Positions 9,300 to 19,737 of a stretch of 64,000 nucleotides of DNA are shown here, in pieces. Each line of letters begins with the position of its first letter. Position 1 is the stretch's first letter. The DNA is from Pseudorhizobium tarimense (GTDB taxonomy: Bacteria; Pseudomonadota; Alphaproteobacteria; Rhizobiales; Rhizobiaceae), in NCBI RefSeq assembly GCF_022968135.1, contig NZ_JALJRA010000019.1, positions 1 through 64,000 on the forward strand, read 5' to 3'. A program made the translations under genes and the position numbers. The notes below the pieces were generated by a model that was given only the letters and a program-made list of their open reading frames with translations, made no database searches and was not told the DNA's origin.

Positions 9300-10304
9300 A
9301 TGAAACGTTTTAGACAAATCAGCTTCGGTCTTGCTCTTGCGGCCTCGACCGTCGGTTTCGGCTCTACGGCCAGTGCGGCCAATATCTGCTTTGCGTTCCA
9401 GGATCTGGAAACGGAATTTTGGGTGGCAAGTCACAAGGCAATTGTGGAGACCCTCACTGAGATGGGTCACAGCGTCATCGAGCGCAATGCGACCGAAGAT
9501 GTCAACCGACAGCTGGAGCAGGTGCGTGACTGCGTCGCTCAAGGCGTCGACGGCATCATCCTCATTCCGCAGGACGGTGAGAGCGCTGTGACCATCGTCA
9601 AGGAGGCGACGTCGAATGACGTGCCCATCGTCGTGTTCAATCGGCCGCCGGCCAACAATGATAATGGCGTGATCGTTGTCGCCGACAATGCTGCCATTGC
9701 CGAAACGGCTGCAGGGTTCGTGCTGGAGCAGGCAATTGCCGCAGCGCCGTCGGATGCAAAGCTTCATGCAGTGGTGATCGTCGGTGACCTGGGCGATACC
9801 AACGCCATCCAGCGCAAGAAGGGCTTCGAGGCAGCAGTTGCCAAGTTCCCGGAGCGGTTCGATGTGACGGAAGTCGCCTCCGACTGGGACGCGGCGACCG
9901 CCCTTGCCAATCTGGAGGCCGCGGTCACGGCCAAGCCGAAGATCGACGCCATGTTCACCTCGTCTGATTTCCTTTTCCCCACCATCCGCTCGGTACTGGA
10001 GCCGCGTGGCATGTGGAAGAAGAGTGGCGAAGAAGGCCATATCCCGCTGGCCGGTCTGGATGGTGATGCGACGGCGTGCAAGCTCATCAAGGAAGGCTAT
10101 GTCGACGCAACCGGGGTCCAGGATCTGTATTTCGAGGCCGAGGCTTCCGTGAATGCCATTGTTAAGGCGATCGAGGCCGGCGAAACAGATCCGAACGAAG
10201 TGATCGCCGACCCTGGCTTTGCCTTGACGACTGCCAATCTCGCTGAACGCGAGATGGATATGTGGGGCTGCAAGTTGCTTGCAGAAGGCTTCCTCGACAA
10301 TTGA
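9300..10304 (+). CDS. Sugar ABC transporter substrate-binding protein (apiose uptake, predicted)
   Basis: A 334-residue periplasmic binding protein of the ribose/xylose type (Peripla_BP_4). A Sec signal peptide (KRFRQ, then the hydrophobic LALAASTVGF, cleavage after TASA near residue 26) precedes two Rossmann-like lobes. AFQDLETEFWVASH and QGVDGIILIPQD are typical of sugar binders, and aromatic residues Phe/Trp at about 36-40 could stack on a pentose. A strong GGAGGAG precedes the ATG at 9300. It is followed by a permease, a duplicated ATPase and a second permease, so this is a complete importer. Apiose as ligand is an inference from the locus. Confidence 0.85.
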   Translation: MKRFRQISFGLALAASTVGFGSTASAANICFAFQDLETEFWVASHKAIVETLTEMGHSVIERNATEDVNRQLEQVRDCVAQGVDGIILIPQDGESAVTIVKEATSNDVPIVVFNRPPANNDNGVIVVADNAAIAETAAGFVLEQAIAAAPSDAKLHAVVIVGDLGDTNAIQRKKGFEAAVAKFPERFDVTEVASDWDAATALANLEAAVTAKPKIDAMFTSSDFLFPTIRSVLEPRGMWKKSGEEGHIPLAGLDGDATACKLIKEGYVDATGVQDLYFEAEASVNAIVKAIEAGETDPNEVIADPGFALTTANLAEREMDMWGCKLLAEGFLDN

Positions 10305-10372
10305 TCTGCTGACAAACGCCATGGGACCCAGCTGGCGATGCCCGGCCGGGTCCAACGGCGAAAAGGTATACT

Positions 10373-11500
10373 ATGTCTTCATCACCGGTGCCGAGGAGAG
10401 AACTGAAGGACAAGGCGGTTGATTTGCTGCTCTCCGACCAGTTCGTTCTTTATCTCTCCATCTTCTACGTGCTGCTCTTGGCGCCATTTTTGCCGATGCT
10501 GGTCACACCGGCCAATTTGGTGAATGTCCTGTCCAATATGTGGCCGCTGCTCATCGTTGCGATTGGCCAGACCTTCGTGCTTGCGATCGGAGGCATTGAT
10601 CTGAGCCAAGGGGCAGCCATTGCGTTGACCTCCGTCCTTGGAGCGGTGCTGATCACGGGTGCTGCAGATCCGGCGACCTTTGCCAACACGCCAATCTGGG
10701 GGTGGCTGCTCACAGATGCCGGAGGGCCGCTCGCAGGAGTGGACCACGGTGTGGTCCTGGCAATCGCCGCCATGCTTGTCGCTGCCGTGGTCATCGGCCT
10801 TATCAATGGAATGGCGGTTGCCATGTTTGCGATGCCGGCCTTCATCGTGACGCTGGTGGCGATGATGATCTTCTCGGCCTTTGCACTCTGGCTCACGCAA
10901 TCGGGCAATGTGGCAAACCTGCCAGACGATTTTATTCGTCTCGGCCGTGGCGATATCGTCTCTGTCTATTTCGGTGCCAAGGAAGAGGCCAAGATAGCCC
11001 GACGCGCTATCTATTCTCTTGTCACCTATCCCATGGTCATCGCCATGTGCGTCGCACTGGCGGCGCACATGCTCCTCAATCGGACGGTGTTTGGCAGCCA
11101 GGTGCTGGCCATCGGGATGAACCGCAAGGCCGCCGAAATTTCCGGTGTGCGCGTCAGGCGCATCATCATTGCTGTGTTCGTGCTCTCGGCGGTTTGCGCG
11201 ATGATCGGCGGGCTGTTGTTTGCCGCCCGCCTTGAAGCCGGGCGACCTACGCTAGGTGGTGGCTCCTTCCTTCTGGATGTCATTGGCGCTGCGGTGATTG
11301 GCGGAACGAGCCTGTTCGGTGGCAAGGCAAAGGTCATCTGGACCTTCTTTGGCGTCATGTTCTACGTCATCATGGCAAGTTCGCTCTCGGCGATGAACCT
11401 TTCGGCCTTCCAGATCGACATGGTCAAAGGCGGCATCATCCTATGCGCGGCCTTGCTCGATGTTTTGCGCACACGGCTAAAGCGGGAGCGGGTACGATGA
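10373..11500 (+). CDS. Sugar ABC transporter permease 1 (RbsC/BPD_transp_2 family)
   Basis: An inner-membrane permease of 375 residues with about 9-10 hydrophobic segments and the family signature at IGMNRKAAEISGVRVRRI. It keeps the GGIDLSQGA segment typical of RbsC-like proteins. A hydrophilic insert of about 60 residues between membrane segments (about 180-240) makes it longer than the partner permease at 12993. The stop overlaps the start of the ATPase gene (ATGA at 11497-11500). Two different permeases in one sugar transporter suggest a heterodimeric channel. Confidence 0.85.
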   Translation: MSSSPVPRRELKDKAVDLLLSDQFVLYLSIFYVLLLAPFLPMLVTPANLVNVLSNMWPLLIVAIGQTFVLAIGGIDLSQGAAIALTSVLGAVLITGAADPATFANTPIWGWLLTDAGGPLAGVDHGVVLAIAAMLVAAVVIGLINGMAVAMFAMPAFIVTLVAMMIFSAFALWLTQSGNVANLPDDFIRLGRGDIVSVYFGAKEEAKIARRAIYSLVTYPMVIAMCVALAAHMLLNRTVFGSQVLAIGMNRKAAEISGVRVRRIIIAVFVLSAVCAMIGGLLFAARLEAGRPTLGGGSFLLDVIGAAVIGGTSLFGGKAKVIWTFFGVMFYVIMASSLSAMNLSAFQIDMVKGGIILCAALLDVLRTRLKRERVR

Positions 11501-12996
11501 CGGACCTTCTGTCTCTCCAAGGCCTGTCAAAATCCTGGTTCGGGATCCCGGCCAACCGCGATGTCAGCTTTAGTGTCCGCGAAGCCTCAGTGCTCGGCAT
11601 CATCGGCCAGAACGGCGCGGGCAAATCGACGCTGATGAACATGATCGGGGGCGTCGTGAAGCCGACCTCAGGTCATATGTTGTGGCGTGGTCTGCCCTAT
11701 GAGCCGGCAGGAGCCGCTGACGCAACGCGCATCGGCATTGCCTTCATTCACCAGGAGCTCAACCTCTTCACCAATCTTTCGGTGGCGGAGAACCTCTACA
11801 TTGATGGCTTTCCGAGGCGTATGGGCCTCATTGACTGGAAGCGGATCAACGAGCGAAGTCGGCAAGTCCTCTCTCGCCTCTCTTTGGATTTCGACCCTTC
11901 TGTCGAAGTTGGACGACTGTCACCGGGCGAGCGACAACTGGTGGAGATCGCCCGGGCGCTCCACAACGAGGCGAGCCTCCTGATTTTTGATGAACCCACC
12001 ACGTCGCTGACGCCGCGTGAAACGGAGCGGCTGTTTGCCACAATCGAGAACCTGAAAAGCCAAGGCTGCACGATCATCTACATCTCGCACATATTGTCGG
12101 ACGTGCAGCGGCTTTGTGATGACATCGTCGTGTTGCGCGACGGCGAACTCGTCTCGAAGGGAACGATCACCGAGTTTCCGATCCCGCTGATGATCCGGAG
12201 TATGATTGGTCGCGACATGGGCGGAATGTTCCCGCCGCGCAGCAATCAGCCGCAAGGGGCAACAGTGTTGGAGGCGCGTGGACTCACTCAGCCAGGCGTG
12301 ATCGAGGATGTCGACCTTACCGTGCATGAGGGGGAAATCCTCGGTCTCTTTGGACTGATGGGCGCCGGCCGATCAGAGCTGGCGCGGGTTCTCTTTGGTC
12401 TCGACAAATGCGCAAAAGGCACAATCAGCCTCAAGGGGCGACCGCTTGAGGGGCCGGTTCGGGCGCACATTGAGGCCGGGATGGCGTTCGTGACCGAAAA
12501 TCGGCGTGAAGAAGGGCTCATGATGGATGCAAGCGTTGCCGAAAACTTGACGCTTGCGTCACTGGCCGCCTTTGGCCGCGGGCCTTTTGCACTGATCGAC
12601 CGCGATCGCGTCGCGGAGCGAACTGAACGAATGCGCGAAGAGCTCAACATCAAGGCCAGCGACATCCACAGCCAGCCCGCCAAGGCTCTTTCCGGTGGCA
12701 ATCAGCAGAAGGTCGTGATCGGCAAATGGCAACTGCGCGATCCCGATCTGTTCATCCTCGATGAGCCCACCCGGGGTGTGGATGTCGGCGCCAAATACGA
12801 AATCTACAGCCTGATCGACCAGATCGCTGCTCGAGGGGGTGGCATCATGATGATTTCGTCAGAACTTGAGGAATTGATGGGAATGGCGGATCGGATTGTC
12901 GTGATGAACCGCGGAGAAATCAAAGGACAGGTCCTGCGTCAAGATTTCGATCGCGAGCGTATCCTCGCACTTGCATTTGGAGAGATCGCAGAATGA
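11497..12996 (+). CDS. Sugar ABC transporter ATP-binding protein (RbsA/MglA type)
   Basis: A 499-residue protein with two fused nucleotide-binding domains. The first has Walker A GQNGAGKST, signature LSPGERQLVE and Walker B LLIFDEPTTS. The second has a degenerate P-loop GLMGAGRSE and signature LSGGNQQKV with LFILDEPTRGVD. This asymmetry is normal for CUT2-class sugar importers. The ATG at 11497 was chosen because it overlaps the upstream permease stop and gives the usual MTDLLSLQGLSKSW opening; a longer frame from 11443 is only overlap. The stop overlaps the next permease by 4 bp. Confidence 0.9.
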   Translation: MTDLLSLQGLSKSWFGIPANRDVSFSVREASVLGIIGQNGAGKSTLMNMIGGVVKPTSGHMLWRGLPYEPAGAADATRIGIAFIHQELNLFTNLSVAENLYIDGFPRRMGLIDWKRINERSRQVLSRLSLDFDPSVEVGRLSPGERQLVEIARALHNEASLLIFDEPTTSLTPRETERLFATIENLKSQGCTIIYISHILSDVQRLCDDIVVLRDGELVSKGTITEFPIPLMIRSMIGRDMGGMFPPRSNQPQGATVLEARGLTQPGVIEDVDLTVHEGEILGLFGLMGAGRSELARVLFGLDKCAKGTISLKGRPLEGPVRAHIEAGMAFVTENRREEGLMMDASVAENLTLASLAAFGRGPFALIDRDRVAERTERMREELNIKASDIHSQPAKALSGGNQQKVVIGKWQLRDPDLFILDEPTRGVDVGAKYEIYSLIDQIAARGGGIMMISSELEELMGMADRIVVMNRGEIKGQVLRQDFDRERILALAFGEIAE

Positions 12997-13982
12997 AGCG
13001 GATCATGAAAAGACTGGTCGGCTTCACGCTCAGCCATTCGACTGCCGTGTTCTTTGTGCTGATCCTTTTGTGGTTTGGAGTTCAGGCACCACAATTCCTG
13101 CAGCCAGAGAGCCTCGCCAACATCATTAAGCAATCATCCTTCATCGGCATCGCGGCACTTGGGATGACCGTCGTGTTGATCACGGGGGGCATCGATCTTT
13201 CGGTCGGGTCGGTGATGTTCCTCGCGCCGCTGATTGCCGGCATGGCAATGCGTTCCTTCGGGCTCCCGGTTGAGGCTGGTTTCGTCGTGGCCATGGTCGT
13301 CGGCGCGGGGCTTGGCGGTCTCAATGCCTTCTTCATCGTCGTGCTTCGGGTCGTACCCTTCATCGTCACCCTTGCGAGCCTCTTTGTCTTCCGAGGCTTC
13401 GGGACCTGGCTCACCAGTTCGACCCAGTTCGATTTTCCCGAGCGCATGCGGACGTTCGGATTGTCGAACGTGTTGGGGATTCCCACGCCGATCCTTGTCT
13501 TCGCCGTCACCGCCGTGGCCATTCACATCATGTTGCGTCACACAGGCGCCGGTCGTCAGATCTATGCCTTTGGCAATGATCGCGAGGCAGCGCGCAAAGC
13601 CGGTTTGGCGGTTGAGCTGATTGAAGCCAGGGCTTACATCATCTCCTCGGTGTGCGCGGCGATCTCAGGCTTCGTGATGATCTCGCAGATCGGTCGCCTC
13701 GATGTGGGGTTCGGGCAGGGTCGCGAGTTCGATGTCATTGCAGCGGCGGTTTTGGGTGGAGCGAGCCTTTTCGGGGGTGTCGGCACTGCGCTCGGCGCTG
13801 TTGCTGGGGCAACGTTGATCCAGACCGCCAAACTCGGCCTCGTCTTCACGGGGGTCAACCTTTACATGCAGCCGATCATCCTGGGAACGGTCATTTTCGC
13901 GGCCATGGTCGCCGACGGAATACGGGGCCGGCGGCTGCGAGACAAACTCGCGCGGACAATTCGCCCTCTAGGATCGTCGTGA
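12993..13982 (+). CDS. Sugar ABC transporter permease 2 (RbsC family)
   Basis: An inner-membrane permease of 329 residues with the conserved TGGIDLSVGSV loop and the coupling signature FGNDREAARKAGLAVELIEARAY. The C-terminal GGASLFGGVGTALGA loop is typical of the family. Its start overlaps the ATPase stop (ATGA). It forms the second half of the transmembrane channel with the 10373 permease. The following 169 bp up to apnO contain no other gene. Confidence 0.88.
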   Translation: MKRIMKRLVGFTLSHSTAVFFVLILLWFGVQAPQFLQPESLANIIKQSSFIGIAALGMTVVLITGGIDLSVGSVMFLAPLIAGMAMRSFGLPVEAGFVVAMVVGAGLGGLNAFFIVVLRVVPFIVTLASLFVFRGFGTWLTSSTQFDFPERMRTFGLSNVLGIPTPILVFAVTAVAIHIMLRHTGAGRQIYAFGNDREAARKAGLAVELIEARAYIISSVCAAISGFVMISQIGRLDVGFGQGREFDVIAAAVLGGASLFGGVGTALGAVAGATLIQTAKLGLVFTGVNLYMQPIILGTVIFAAMVADGIRGRRLRDKLARTIRPLGSS

Positions 13983-14151
13983 GGTGAACCTGACATGGAA
14001 CACGTCAAACCGCCATAGCGGCAGGTCCGCCAACAACAGAATGATGCCGGATCAACTGTCTCCTGCCAGTGCAACAGCGCGACGGCAATCAAGGTCCTGC
14101 GTCTGCATGAGCATCAAGCGTCGTCGCAAAATGCAACGGAAAGGAAAACCA

Positions 14152-14994
14152 ATGACCAATATCGCCCTGCTTGGAGCTGGCGGGAAGATGGGCGTGCGCC
14201 TGTCAAAGAACCTGAAGCAGTCCCCCTTTACAGTTTCGCACGTTGAGATTTCAGACGAAGGACGTCGTCGGCTGCGCGAGGAAGTGGGCGTCGAAACCGT
14301 GGATCAAAATACGGCTTTGGCGGGCGCCGATGCCGTCATTCTGGCCGTGCCGGATCGCCTCATCGGGAAGATCTCCCACGCCATCGTCGATCATCTGAAA
14401 CCGGGTGCCGCGGTGATCGTGCTTGATGCGGCTGCCCCTTATGCGGGGGAGATGCCGGAGCGCGCGGATATAACCTATTTCTGTACCCATCCATGCCATC
14501 CCGCTTTGTTCGATTTCACGCCTGACGTAGATGCCCAGAAGGACTTCTTTGGTGGCATCAGCGGCCCTCAAGGAATCGTCTGCGCATTAATCCAAGGACC
14601 CGAGGAGCACTATCTGCTGTGCGAGGAGATTGCCCGCACGATATATGCGCCCGTTACTCGTGCCTATCGCTGCTCGCTGGAGAGCATTGCCATCCTCGAA
14701 CCAGCTCTATCAGAGACAGTGGGCGCAACTTTGGCGCTTGCCCTTCGCGATGCGACTGATCGGGCCGTTTCAATGGGTGTTCCTGCTGATGCGGCGCGTG
14801 ACTTCATGCTTGGTCACCTGAAGATCGAACTCGGGATAGCCTTTGAAGCCTTTCCGGAGGGAAAATTTTCAGACGGGGCTCTTCACGCCATCCGCCAGGC
14901 TCGCCCGCTGATTTTCAGGGATGACTGGCTTGACCGCATCTTTTCCCTTGCGGCTGTAAAGCAGTCGGTGAGGGACATCTGCAATCCGCAGTGA
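14152..14994 (+). CDS. apnO: D-apionate oxidoisomerase
   Basis: A 280-residue NAD-dependent enzyme. The N-terminal Rossmann domain (LGAGGKMG, residues 7-14) is followed by an all-helical C-terminal domain of the 6-phosphogluconate/3-hydroxyacid dehydrogenase class. HPCHPALFD and AVPDRLIGKI fit the ApnO family, which oxidises D-apionate with migration of the carboxylate to give 3-oxo-isoapionate, the substrate of OiaK. The start at ATG 14152 has GGAAAGGAAAA upstream; a longer frame from 13984 has no support. Last gene of the apnL-apdH-transporter-apnO run. The fold is confident, the exact reaction inferred. Confidence 0.7.
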   Translation: MTNIALLGAGGKMGVRLSKNLKQSPFTVSHVEISDEGRRRLREEVGVETVDQNTALAGADAVILAVPDRLIGKISHAIVDHLKPGAAVIVLDAAAPYAGEMPERADITYFCTHPCHPALFDFTPDVDAQKDFFGGISGPQGIVCALIQGPEEHYLLCEEIARTIYAPVTRAYRCSLESIAILEPALSETVGATLALALRDATDRAVSMGVPADAARDFMLGHLKIELGIAFEAFPEGKFSDGALHAIRQARPLIFRDDWLDRIFSLAAVKQSVRDICNPQ

Positions 14995-15335
14995 AAGCGC
15001 TCCAAGGGTTGACGTTCGCTGCCTGCAGACAGTCGATCCTCGAGATGACGGGTCAGCCAGAAACGGTCAGCCGCCGAGGATGAAAAGTCGGCTGCTGGGT
15101 CGTCTCTCCCCGACAACCCTTCCGGGTGCACCTGATGCCCGGGAGGATCAGAAAAGCGCATGCTTCGGGCCGACTGTAAACATCAGCAGCTCTGCTGCGA
15201 TGCCCGCTCTTCCCTTTGAGCGTGGTACAGCTGACCCTTGGCTGTTGGTCGGTCGGTCTAGGAAAGCCCATCTCGATGAAGTATCAGAGCATTGGTTTCT
15301 CAGCGACGGATGTCGAAGGTTCATATCCTCTCACA
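14995..15335. other. Gene-free convergent spacer
   Basis: About 340 bases between apnO (plus) and the siderophore operon (minus). Only short weak hairpins such as the cccggg pair near 15124-15140 were seen. No RNA gene or small gene could be supported. Confidence 0.4.
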
Positions 15336-16391
15336 TCAGGATTTTTGTCTCCGCCAGTAGGCGACCGCGCTGTATTGGTTGCGCTGCAGATTGAGCTCCT
15401 CCCGGACGAGGTGCCGAATGGTTAGATAATCGCTGAACTCGCACCCGGCCCAAATGAACGGCAGTTCATCTTTGCGCCGACTCGTAGCTTCATTAAGGAC
15501 TTCAGCCAAGGCACCAGTGGCTCCCTCTGGTCGCTCGCACCGGTAGAGGTAGTGCACCTCTACATTGTCAGTTTCCGGGAACTGGTAGTGGTCCTCCACG
15601 CTCTCGACTTCTGCAAAGACCTTCGCTCTTGACGTAGCGGGCAGCGCTTCGGCGATGCGTGCCATCGCAGGAAGAGCGGTTTCATCCCCTAACAGAAGGA
15701 TCGACTTGGCGTTCGGGATTTCGTTGCCGCCAGGTGCAAAAATGCCAATGACGTCGCCGCAACGGGCTTGTTCGGCAAATGCGGTGCCGGGCGCAGCGAT
15801 ATCGCCGGAATCGTGCAAGACAAAGTCTACCTCGACTTCTCCAGTTTGAGCGTCGATGCTGCGAAGCGTGTAGACGCGAGCCACCAAGGCGTCTTCGCCG
15901 TCGGGCCAGATAATTCGGCCGTCCGCCGCAATTGTCGGCCACCGGGGATGTCTTCCCTTCGGAGGGAACAGAAGCCTCACATGAAGGCCACCCGCCGCGA
16001 AATCTGCAAACCTCTCGCCGCGGAATCGGATACGCTTCATCTTGCGTGTGACCAGGCGCGAGGACAGGACTTCGATGGTCTGAAAGAACGGCGGCCTGGA
16101 GGCGTCAGCGTCTGCACCCTCCCAAACGAGCTTGTGGCTGCTGCCAAGGGGATGGCTTGACCAGTGCTCGGCCACAGCCATCTTTACGTAGGAAAGCCGG
16201 ATCGCATCCTCTGCCTGTGCTGTGATGGCAATCTGCGCCGGCAAAAGTGCCAGCTCCGCCTTCCCATACCGCAGGCGCACGACATGCCTGCCGTCCTTGG
16301 AGGAGACATGGGCATATTCACGGAAGCCCCGCAACAGCCCCTCCAATGCCAGTGGCGCGTCGATGTCGGAGAGGACCGCTTTAGACTTCAT
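15336..16391 (-). CDS. Siderophore-interacting protein with N-terminal DUF2218 domain
   Basis: A cytosolic flavin reductase-like protein of 351 residues that probably reduces ferric siderophore to release iron. Residues about 1-95 form a DUF2218-like domain ([14 protein letters not shown]). Residues about 105-230 are the FAD-binding SIP domain (RVYTLRSID is the flavin site), and 240-350 the NADPH-binding SIP C-terminus ([17 protein letters not shown], then PFIWAGCE). The ATG at 16391 has AAGGAGG upstream and overlaps the MFS stop by 4 bp. It is last of the receptor-MFS-SIP operon and so coregulated with iron uptake. Confidence 0.88.
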   Translation of the reverse strand: MKSKAVLSDIDAPLALEGLLRGFREYAHVSSKDGRHVVRLRYGKAELALLPAQIAITAQAEDAIRLSYVKMAVAEHWSSHPLGSSHKLVWEGADADASRPPFFQTIEVLSSRLVTRKMKRIRFRGERFADFAAGGLHVRLLFPPKGRHPRWPTIAADGRIIWPDGEDALVARVYTLRSIDAQTGEVEVDFVLHDSGDIAAPGTAFAEQARCGDVIGIFAPGGNEIPNAKSILLLGDETALPAMARIAEALPATSRAKVFAEVESVEDHYQFPETDNVEVHYLYRCERPEGATGALAEVLNEATSRRKDELPFIWAGCEFSDYLTIRHLVREELNLQRNQYSAVAYWRRQKS

Positions 16392-17608
16392 GCCTGCCTC
16401 CTTAACAGCAGATAAATGGGAGCGGCTACCGCAACGCAGAGCGTGCTCGCCCCACCGAAGATGCTGACATAGCCGAAGTGCTCCGCAATCAATCCAGTAC
16501 CCAAACCGCCTACAATGCTCACGAGACCGTCCATGCACTGAAACACGGTGAAGTCGACCCCTGCCTGGCGGGGGTCCGACCAGTCCATGAACTGAGCATA
16601 GAGCGCGACAAAGCCAATCGACATTATGCCGGAGGAACTGGCCACCGCAGTTGCAAGAATCGCTGCAGGCGGAAGCATCCCTCCTTGACCGACATAAGCG
16701 AGCAAGAGCAGCAGAAGTGCTTGAACAACCAGCGAACCCGCCATGACCGCACCGGAGCCGAAAGCCCGAACCAAGGCACCGCCAACGAGCGCTCCCGCCA
16801 AACCGATGAACATGCTGCCTGTGCCGTTCAGGATCCCGATGGTCGCAAGATCAAATCCTTGGTCAATGAGGAACGCTCCCAGCATTGACAGCCCCCACTT
16901 ATGCGCCGCGACGAAGAGCGCCGTCGTCACTAGGCCGCGGCGTATCTCCGGCCGCTTCACAGTTGTAACAAGTGAGGGGACGTGGACGCGCTGCGCCACA
17001 ACTTCTCGCGCCGCCGGCCCTAGCGAGAAGGGCAGGCTGAGTAAGAGGATCATGACAGCCATTCCGAAGCAGGCCGACTGCCAGCCAATCCCATTGACGA
17101 GGACAAGAAACAAACCTGCACCAATGGCTGAGCCGAGATAGGAGCCGCCGACCTGGGCAGCATTCCCCCAACCGTGATGCCGCTTTGCAAGCTGTTCGAC
17201 TGCATAGCCGTCGCAAGCGATGTCGACGGTTGAGGCCACCAATGCGACAAACGCCAAAACGCATATGACAGGAAGAAGCTGCGCGGGCTCAAGCAGCCCG
17301 ACTATTGCGATGCCCGCGGCAGCGATCAGACTGCCGGTGAGCACGATGATGTTAGACCGGTTGCGCCCGATCGAAGGCAGCCGAAATCTCTCGACCTGCG
17401 GAGACCATAAGAACTTCAGCGCCCATGGCAGGACCGTGAGGTAAAGAAGACCGATCTGATCGAGCGGCAAACCTTGGGCTCTCAGGACGGCCGGAAGCCC
17501 CAGCATGGTCAGTCCGCCGATCACACTCTGCGCCACGTAGACTCCGCCGATGACGAAGAAGATCGTTATCGGCGAAGGGAGGTGCGGGCTTGCTCCCGTG
17601 GTCGCCAT
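16388..17608 (-). CDS. MFS permease for siderophore uptake (RhtX/FptX-like)
   Basis: An inner-membrane protein of 406 residues with about 12 hydrophobic segments and the AmpG/RhtX-like motif [15 protein letters not shown] after helix 2. RhtX/FptX proteins import intact siderophore across the cytoplasmic membrane as a single polypeptide instead of an ABC transporter. This fits the absence of any ferric ABC genes here. The start shares one base with the receptor stop (TGATG) and the stop overlaps the reductase start, so the three genes are translationally coupled. Confidence 0.82.
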   Translation of the reverse strand: MATTGASPHLPSPITIFFVIGGVYVAQSVIGGLTMLGLPAVLRAQGLPLDQIGLLYLTVLPWALKFLWSPQVERFRLPSIGRNRSNIIVLTGSLIAAAGIAIVGLLEPAQLLPVICVLAFVALVASTVDIACDGYAVEQLAKRHHGWGNAAQVGGSYLGSAIGAGLFLVLVNGIGWQSACFGMAVMILLLSLPFSLGPAAREVVAQRVHVPSLVTTVKRPEIRRGLVTTALFVAAHKWGLSMLGAFLIDQGFDLATIGILNGTGSMFIGLAGALVGGALVRAFGSGAVMAGSLVVQALLLLLLAYVGQGGMLPPAAILATAVASSSGIMSIGFVALYAQFMDWSDPRQAGVDFTVFQCMDGLVSIVGGLGTGLIAEHFGYVSIFGGASTLCVAVAAPIYLLLRRQA

Positions 17609-19731
17609 CAGAAGCGGTATCGCATGCTGGCGATGACCTTGCGCCCTTCATCAAAGTAGCAGAAGCCGGTGGTGCACACCTGGTTGATCTCGTCCAGGAG
17701 GTTGGTCGCGTTCACCTGCAGCTTTACGCCTTCCATTTCTGGGGTGATCTTCCCAAGATCATAGCGAATGGCAGCGTCGACGAAGGTACGAGCGCCATTT
17801 TCGAGCACCGGCGTGTGGACGTTGTCCCCGAAACTTGAGCCAACATAGCGAACACCGGCACCGACGCCCAATCCCTCCAAAGCTCCTGTCTGGACCTCAT
17901 AGTCCGCCCACAGCGAGAACATGTGGTAGGGGCTGGAGTTATGCTGGTTCCCCACCGTCTCCGGTGTAAGCTTGGTGATCTCCACGTCATTGTACGAGTA
18001 GCCACCGGTCAAGCTCAGCCCATTGTCGAGCGTGGCGGTGATCTCCAATTCCACGCCGCGCGACCTTAGGTCGAGTTGGCGCAGAAGATTGACCCCCGAA
18101 GACGTCTCGTAGACCGACGCATTCTCTTGGTCGATGTTAAAGAAGGCGGTGGAGATCAGGACGTTGTGATCCGGGATCTCATACTTCAGTCCAATCTCAT
18201 ACTGCGTTCCACGCGTCGGCTCCGCTTGAGAGGCACCTGAGCCAAAACTGAGGATGACGCCTGGGTTGGCTACATAGGATGTGCCATAGCTCACATAGGG
18301 CATGATGTTCCAAGGCGTAACATAGCCGACGGATGCGCGGCCGGTCGTTTCGCTGTCGTCACGGGAATAGGCGGTTCCACCAGGCGTGTATTCGCTTGAG
18401 TGCCAATCATGGCGCAGGCCCATCCCAATGCGCCAGGCGTCGATCTCTATCTGGTCCTGGATGTATAGGCCGATAGAGCTCTGCCTCTGCTTTTCGTAGT
18501 AAGTGAGCGTGGGCACATAGGTGTAGGTGTCCGTGAAGAGATCGGGACCGCTGCCCTGGCGCGCCTCGTACTCCATGAAGCTGTAGTCGATCCCACCAAT
18601 CAGCCTGTGCCGCGCGTTGCCTGTGTCGAACTCGGTCTCGAGATAGGTGTCGGCTGCGACACCACGGTTGTCCTCGAGGCTGAGGCCAGGGAAATCCTCA
18701 AACACCCACTCCTGCCTGTTGGACAGTTCCGAGTAGCGCAGCTTGTGGTGGAGGGTCAGGTGATCGCCGAGCGCATGCTCCAGTTCATAGCCAATCCGCC
18801 ACTGCTCCTGATCAAAATCGTTGAAGCGAGCATCGCCGCCATAGACGGGTGTTGCGCCGATCGATGTTCCGCCGGGGCCATAGTTGTTGATGTAACCCCA
18901 CGTGCCGCCGGTCGTGGAATCCATATATTCCCCGAGGAGGGTGAATGTTGTGCCGTCGTCAGGCTGCCAGGTGAGTGCCGGCACGATCATCAGCCGGTCG
19001 TCCTTGATGGCCTCGATCTCATTGCGGCCATCGCGGACCACACCTGTGAGCCGATAGAGCAGTACGCCGTCATCGGTGACCGGTCCCGAAAAGTCGAAAG
19101 CCGCCTGCTTGCGACCATATGAGCCGTATTGCAGCTCCACTTCCCGCAGTTGCTCCTCGGTGGGTCGCTTGGAAATGATATCAACAATGCCACCCGAACT
19201 GCTCGCGCCGTAGATAGAGGCTGCGGGCCCCCGCAGAACGGTCAGCGCTTCGACGCCGTAAGGTTCGATCCGGAAGAGGCCGTTCGGACTGCTGATCTGG
19301 CGCAAGCCGTCACGAAACACACCGGTATAGGTGAGATCGATGCCGCGTATCTTGAACGAATCGAAACGCGGCTCGGCGCCGAACTGGCCGCCGCGAACTC
19401 CGGGGATATAACTGATCGCCTCAGTGACGTTCTGGGGCTGCCGGTCATCGAGTTGCTTTCGGCTGACGATGGAAACGGGTTGGGCTGTCTCGGCAACAGG
19501 AGTGCTCGTCTTGGTGGCCGTTCGCGCGGATTTCGCTACGTACCCTTCCGTCTCAGCAACACCTTTCACGCCGTCACCGCTTCCAGTGATAACGATGGGT
19601 TCTAATGTTGTCGCACTTCCAGTTGCGGTTTCGCTCGCGGCCTGTCCGTAGGCCGTTGTCGCGAGCGTCAGGCTACACATGATAAGCGCGCCACTGCGCA
19701 GCAAGCTTACCCTAAATCTCCCCAGTCCCAT
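17608..19731 (-). CDS. TonB-dependent siderophore receptor
   Basis: An outer-membrane beta-barrel receptor, 707 residues from ATG 19731. It has a signal peptide ([22 protein letters not shown]), then a plug domain with [20 protein letters not shown] and [20 protein letters not shown]. The 22-strand barrel ends in the aromatic C-terminus MRYRF. Length matches the ferrichrome/hydroxamate receptor class. The start was chosen for GAGAGGG 6-7 nt upstream. A TTG frame from 19767 would place the N-terminus inside a large inverted repeat and before the signal peptide. First gene of the iron operon. The siderophore is unknown. Confidence 0.9.
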   Translation of the reverse strand: MGLGRFRVSLLRSGALIMCSLTLATTAYGQAASETATGSATTLEPIVITGSGDGVKGVAETEGYVAKSARTATKTSTPVAETAQPVSIVSRKQLDDRQPQNVTEAISYIPGVRGGQFGAEPRFDSFKIRGIDLTYTGVFRDGLRQISSPNGLFRIEPYGVEALTVLRGPAASIYGASSSGGIVDIISKRPTEEQLREVELQYGSYGRKQAAFDFSGPVTDDGVLLYRLTGVVRDGRNEIEAIKDDRLMIVPALTWQPDDGTTFTLLGEYMDSTTGGTWGYINNYGPGGTSIGATPVYGGDARFNDFDQEQWRIGYELEHALGDHLTLHHKLRYSELSNRQEWVFEDFPGLSLEDNRGVAADTYLETEFDTGNARHRLIGGIDYSFMEYEARQGSGPDLFTDTYTYVPTLTYYEKQRQSSIGLYIQDQIEIDAWRIGMGLRHDWHSSEYTPGGTAYSRDDSETTGRASVGYVTPWNIMPYVSYGTSYVANPGVILSFGSGASQAEPTRGTQYEIGLKYEIPDHNVLISTAFFNIDQENASVYETSSGVNLLRQLDLRSRGVELEITATLDNGLSLTGGYSYNDVEITKLTPETVGNQHNSSPYHMFSLWADYEVQTGALEGLGVGAGVRYVGSSFGDNVHTPVLENGARTFVDAAIRYDLGKITPEMEGVKLQVNATNLLDEINQVCTTGFCYFDEGRKVIASMRYRF

Positions 19732-19737
19732 ATCAAC

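Noticed and set aside
9273-10355. 360-codon open frame antisense to the sugar-binding protein
   Set aside because: Shadow of a GC-rich gene on the other strand; composition is His/Arg-rich with no family features, and the plus-strand gene has a signal peptide, ribosome site and operon context.
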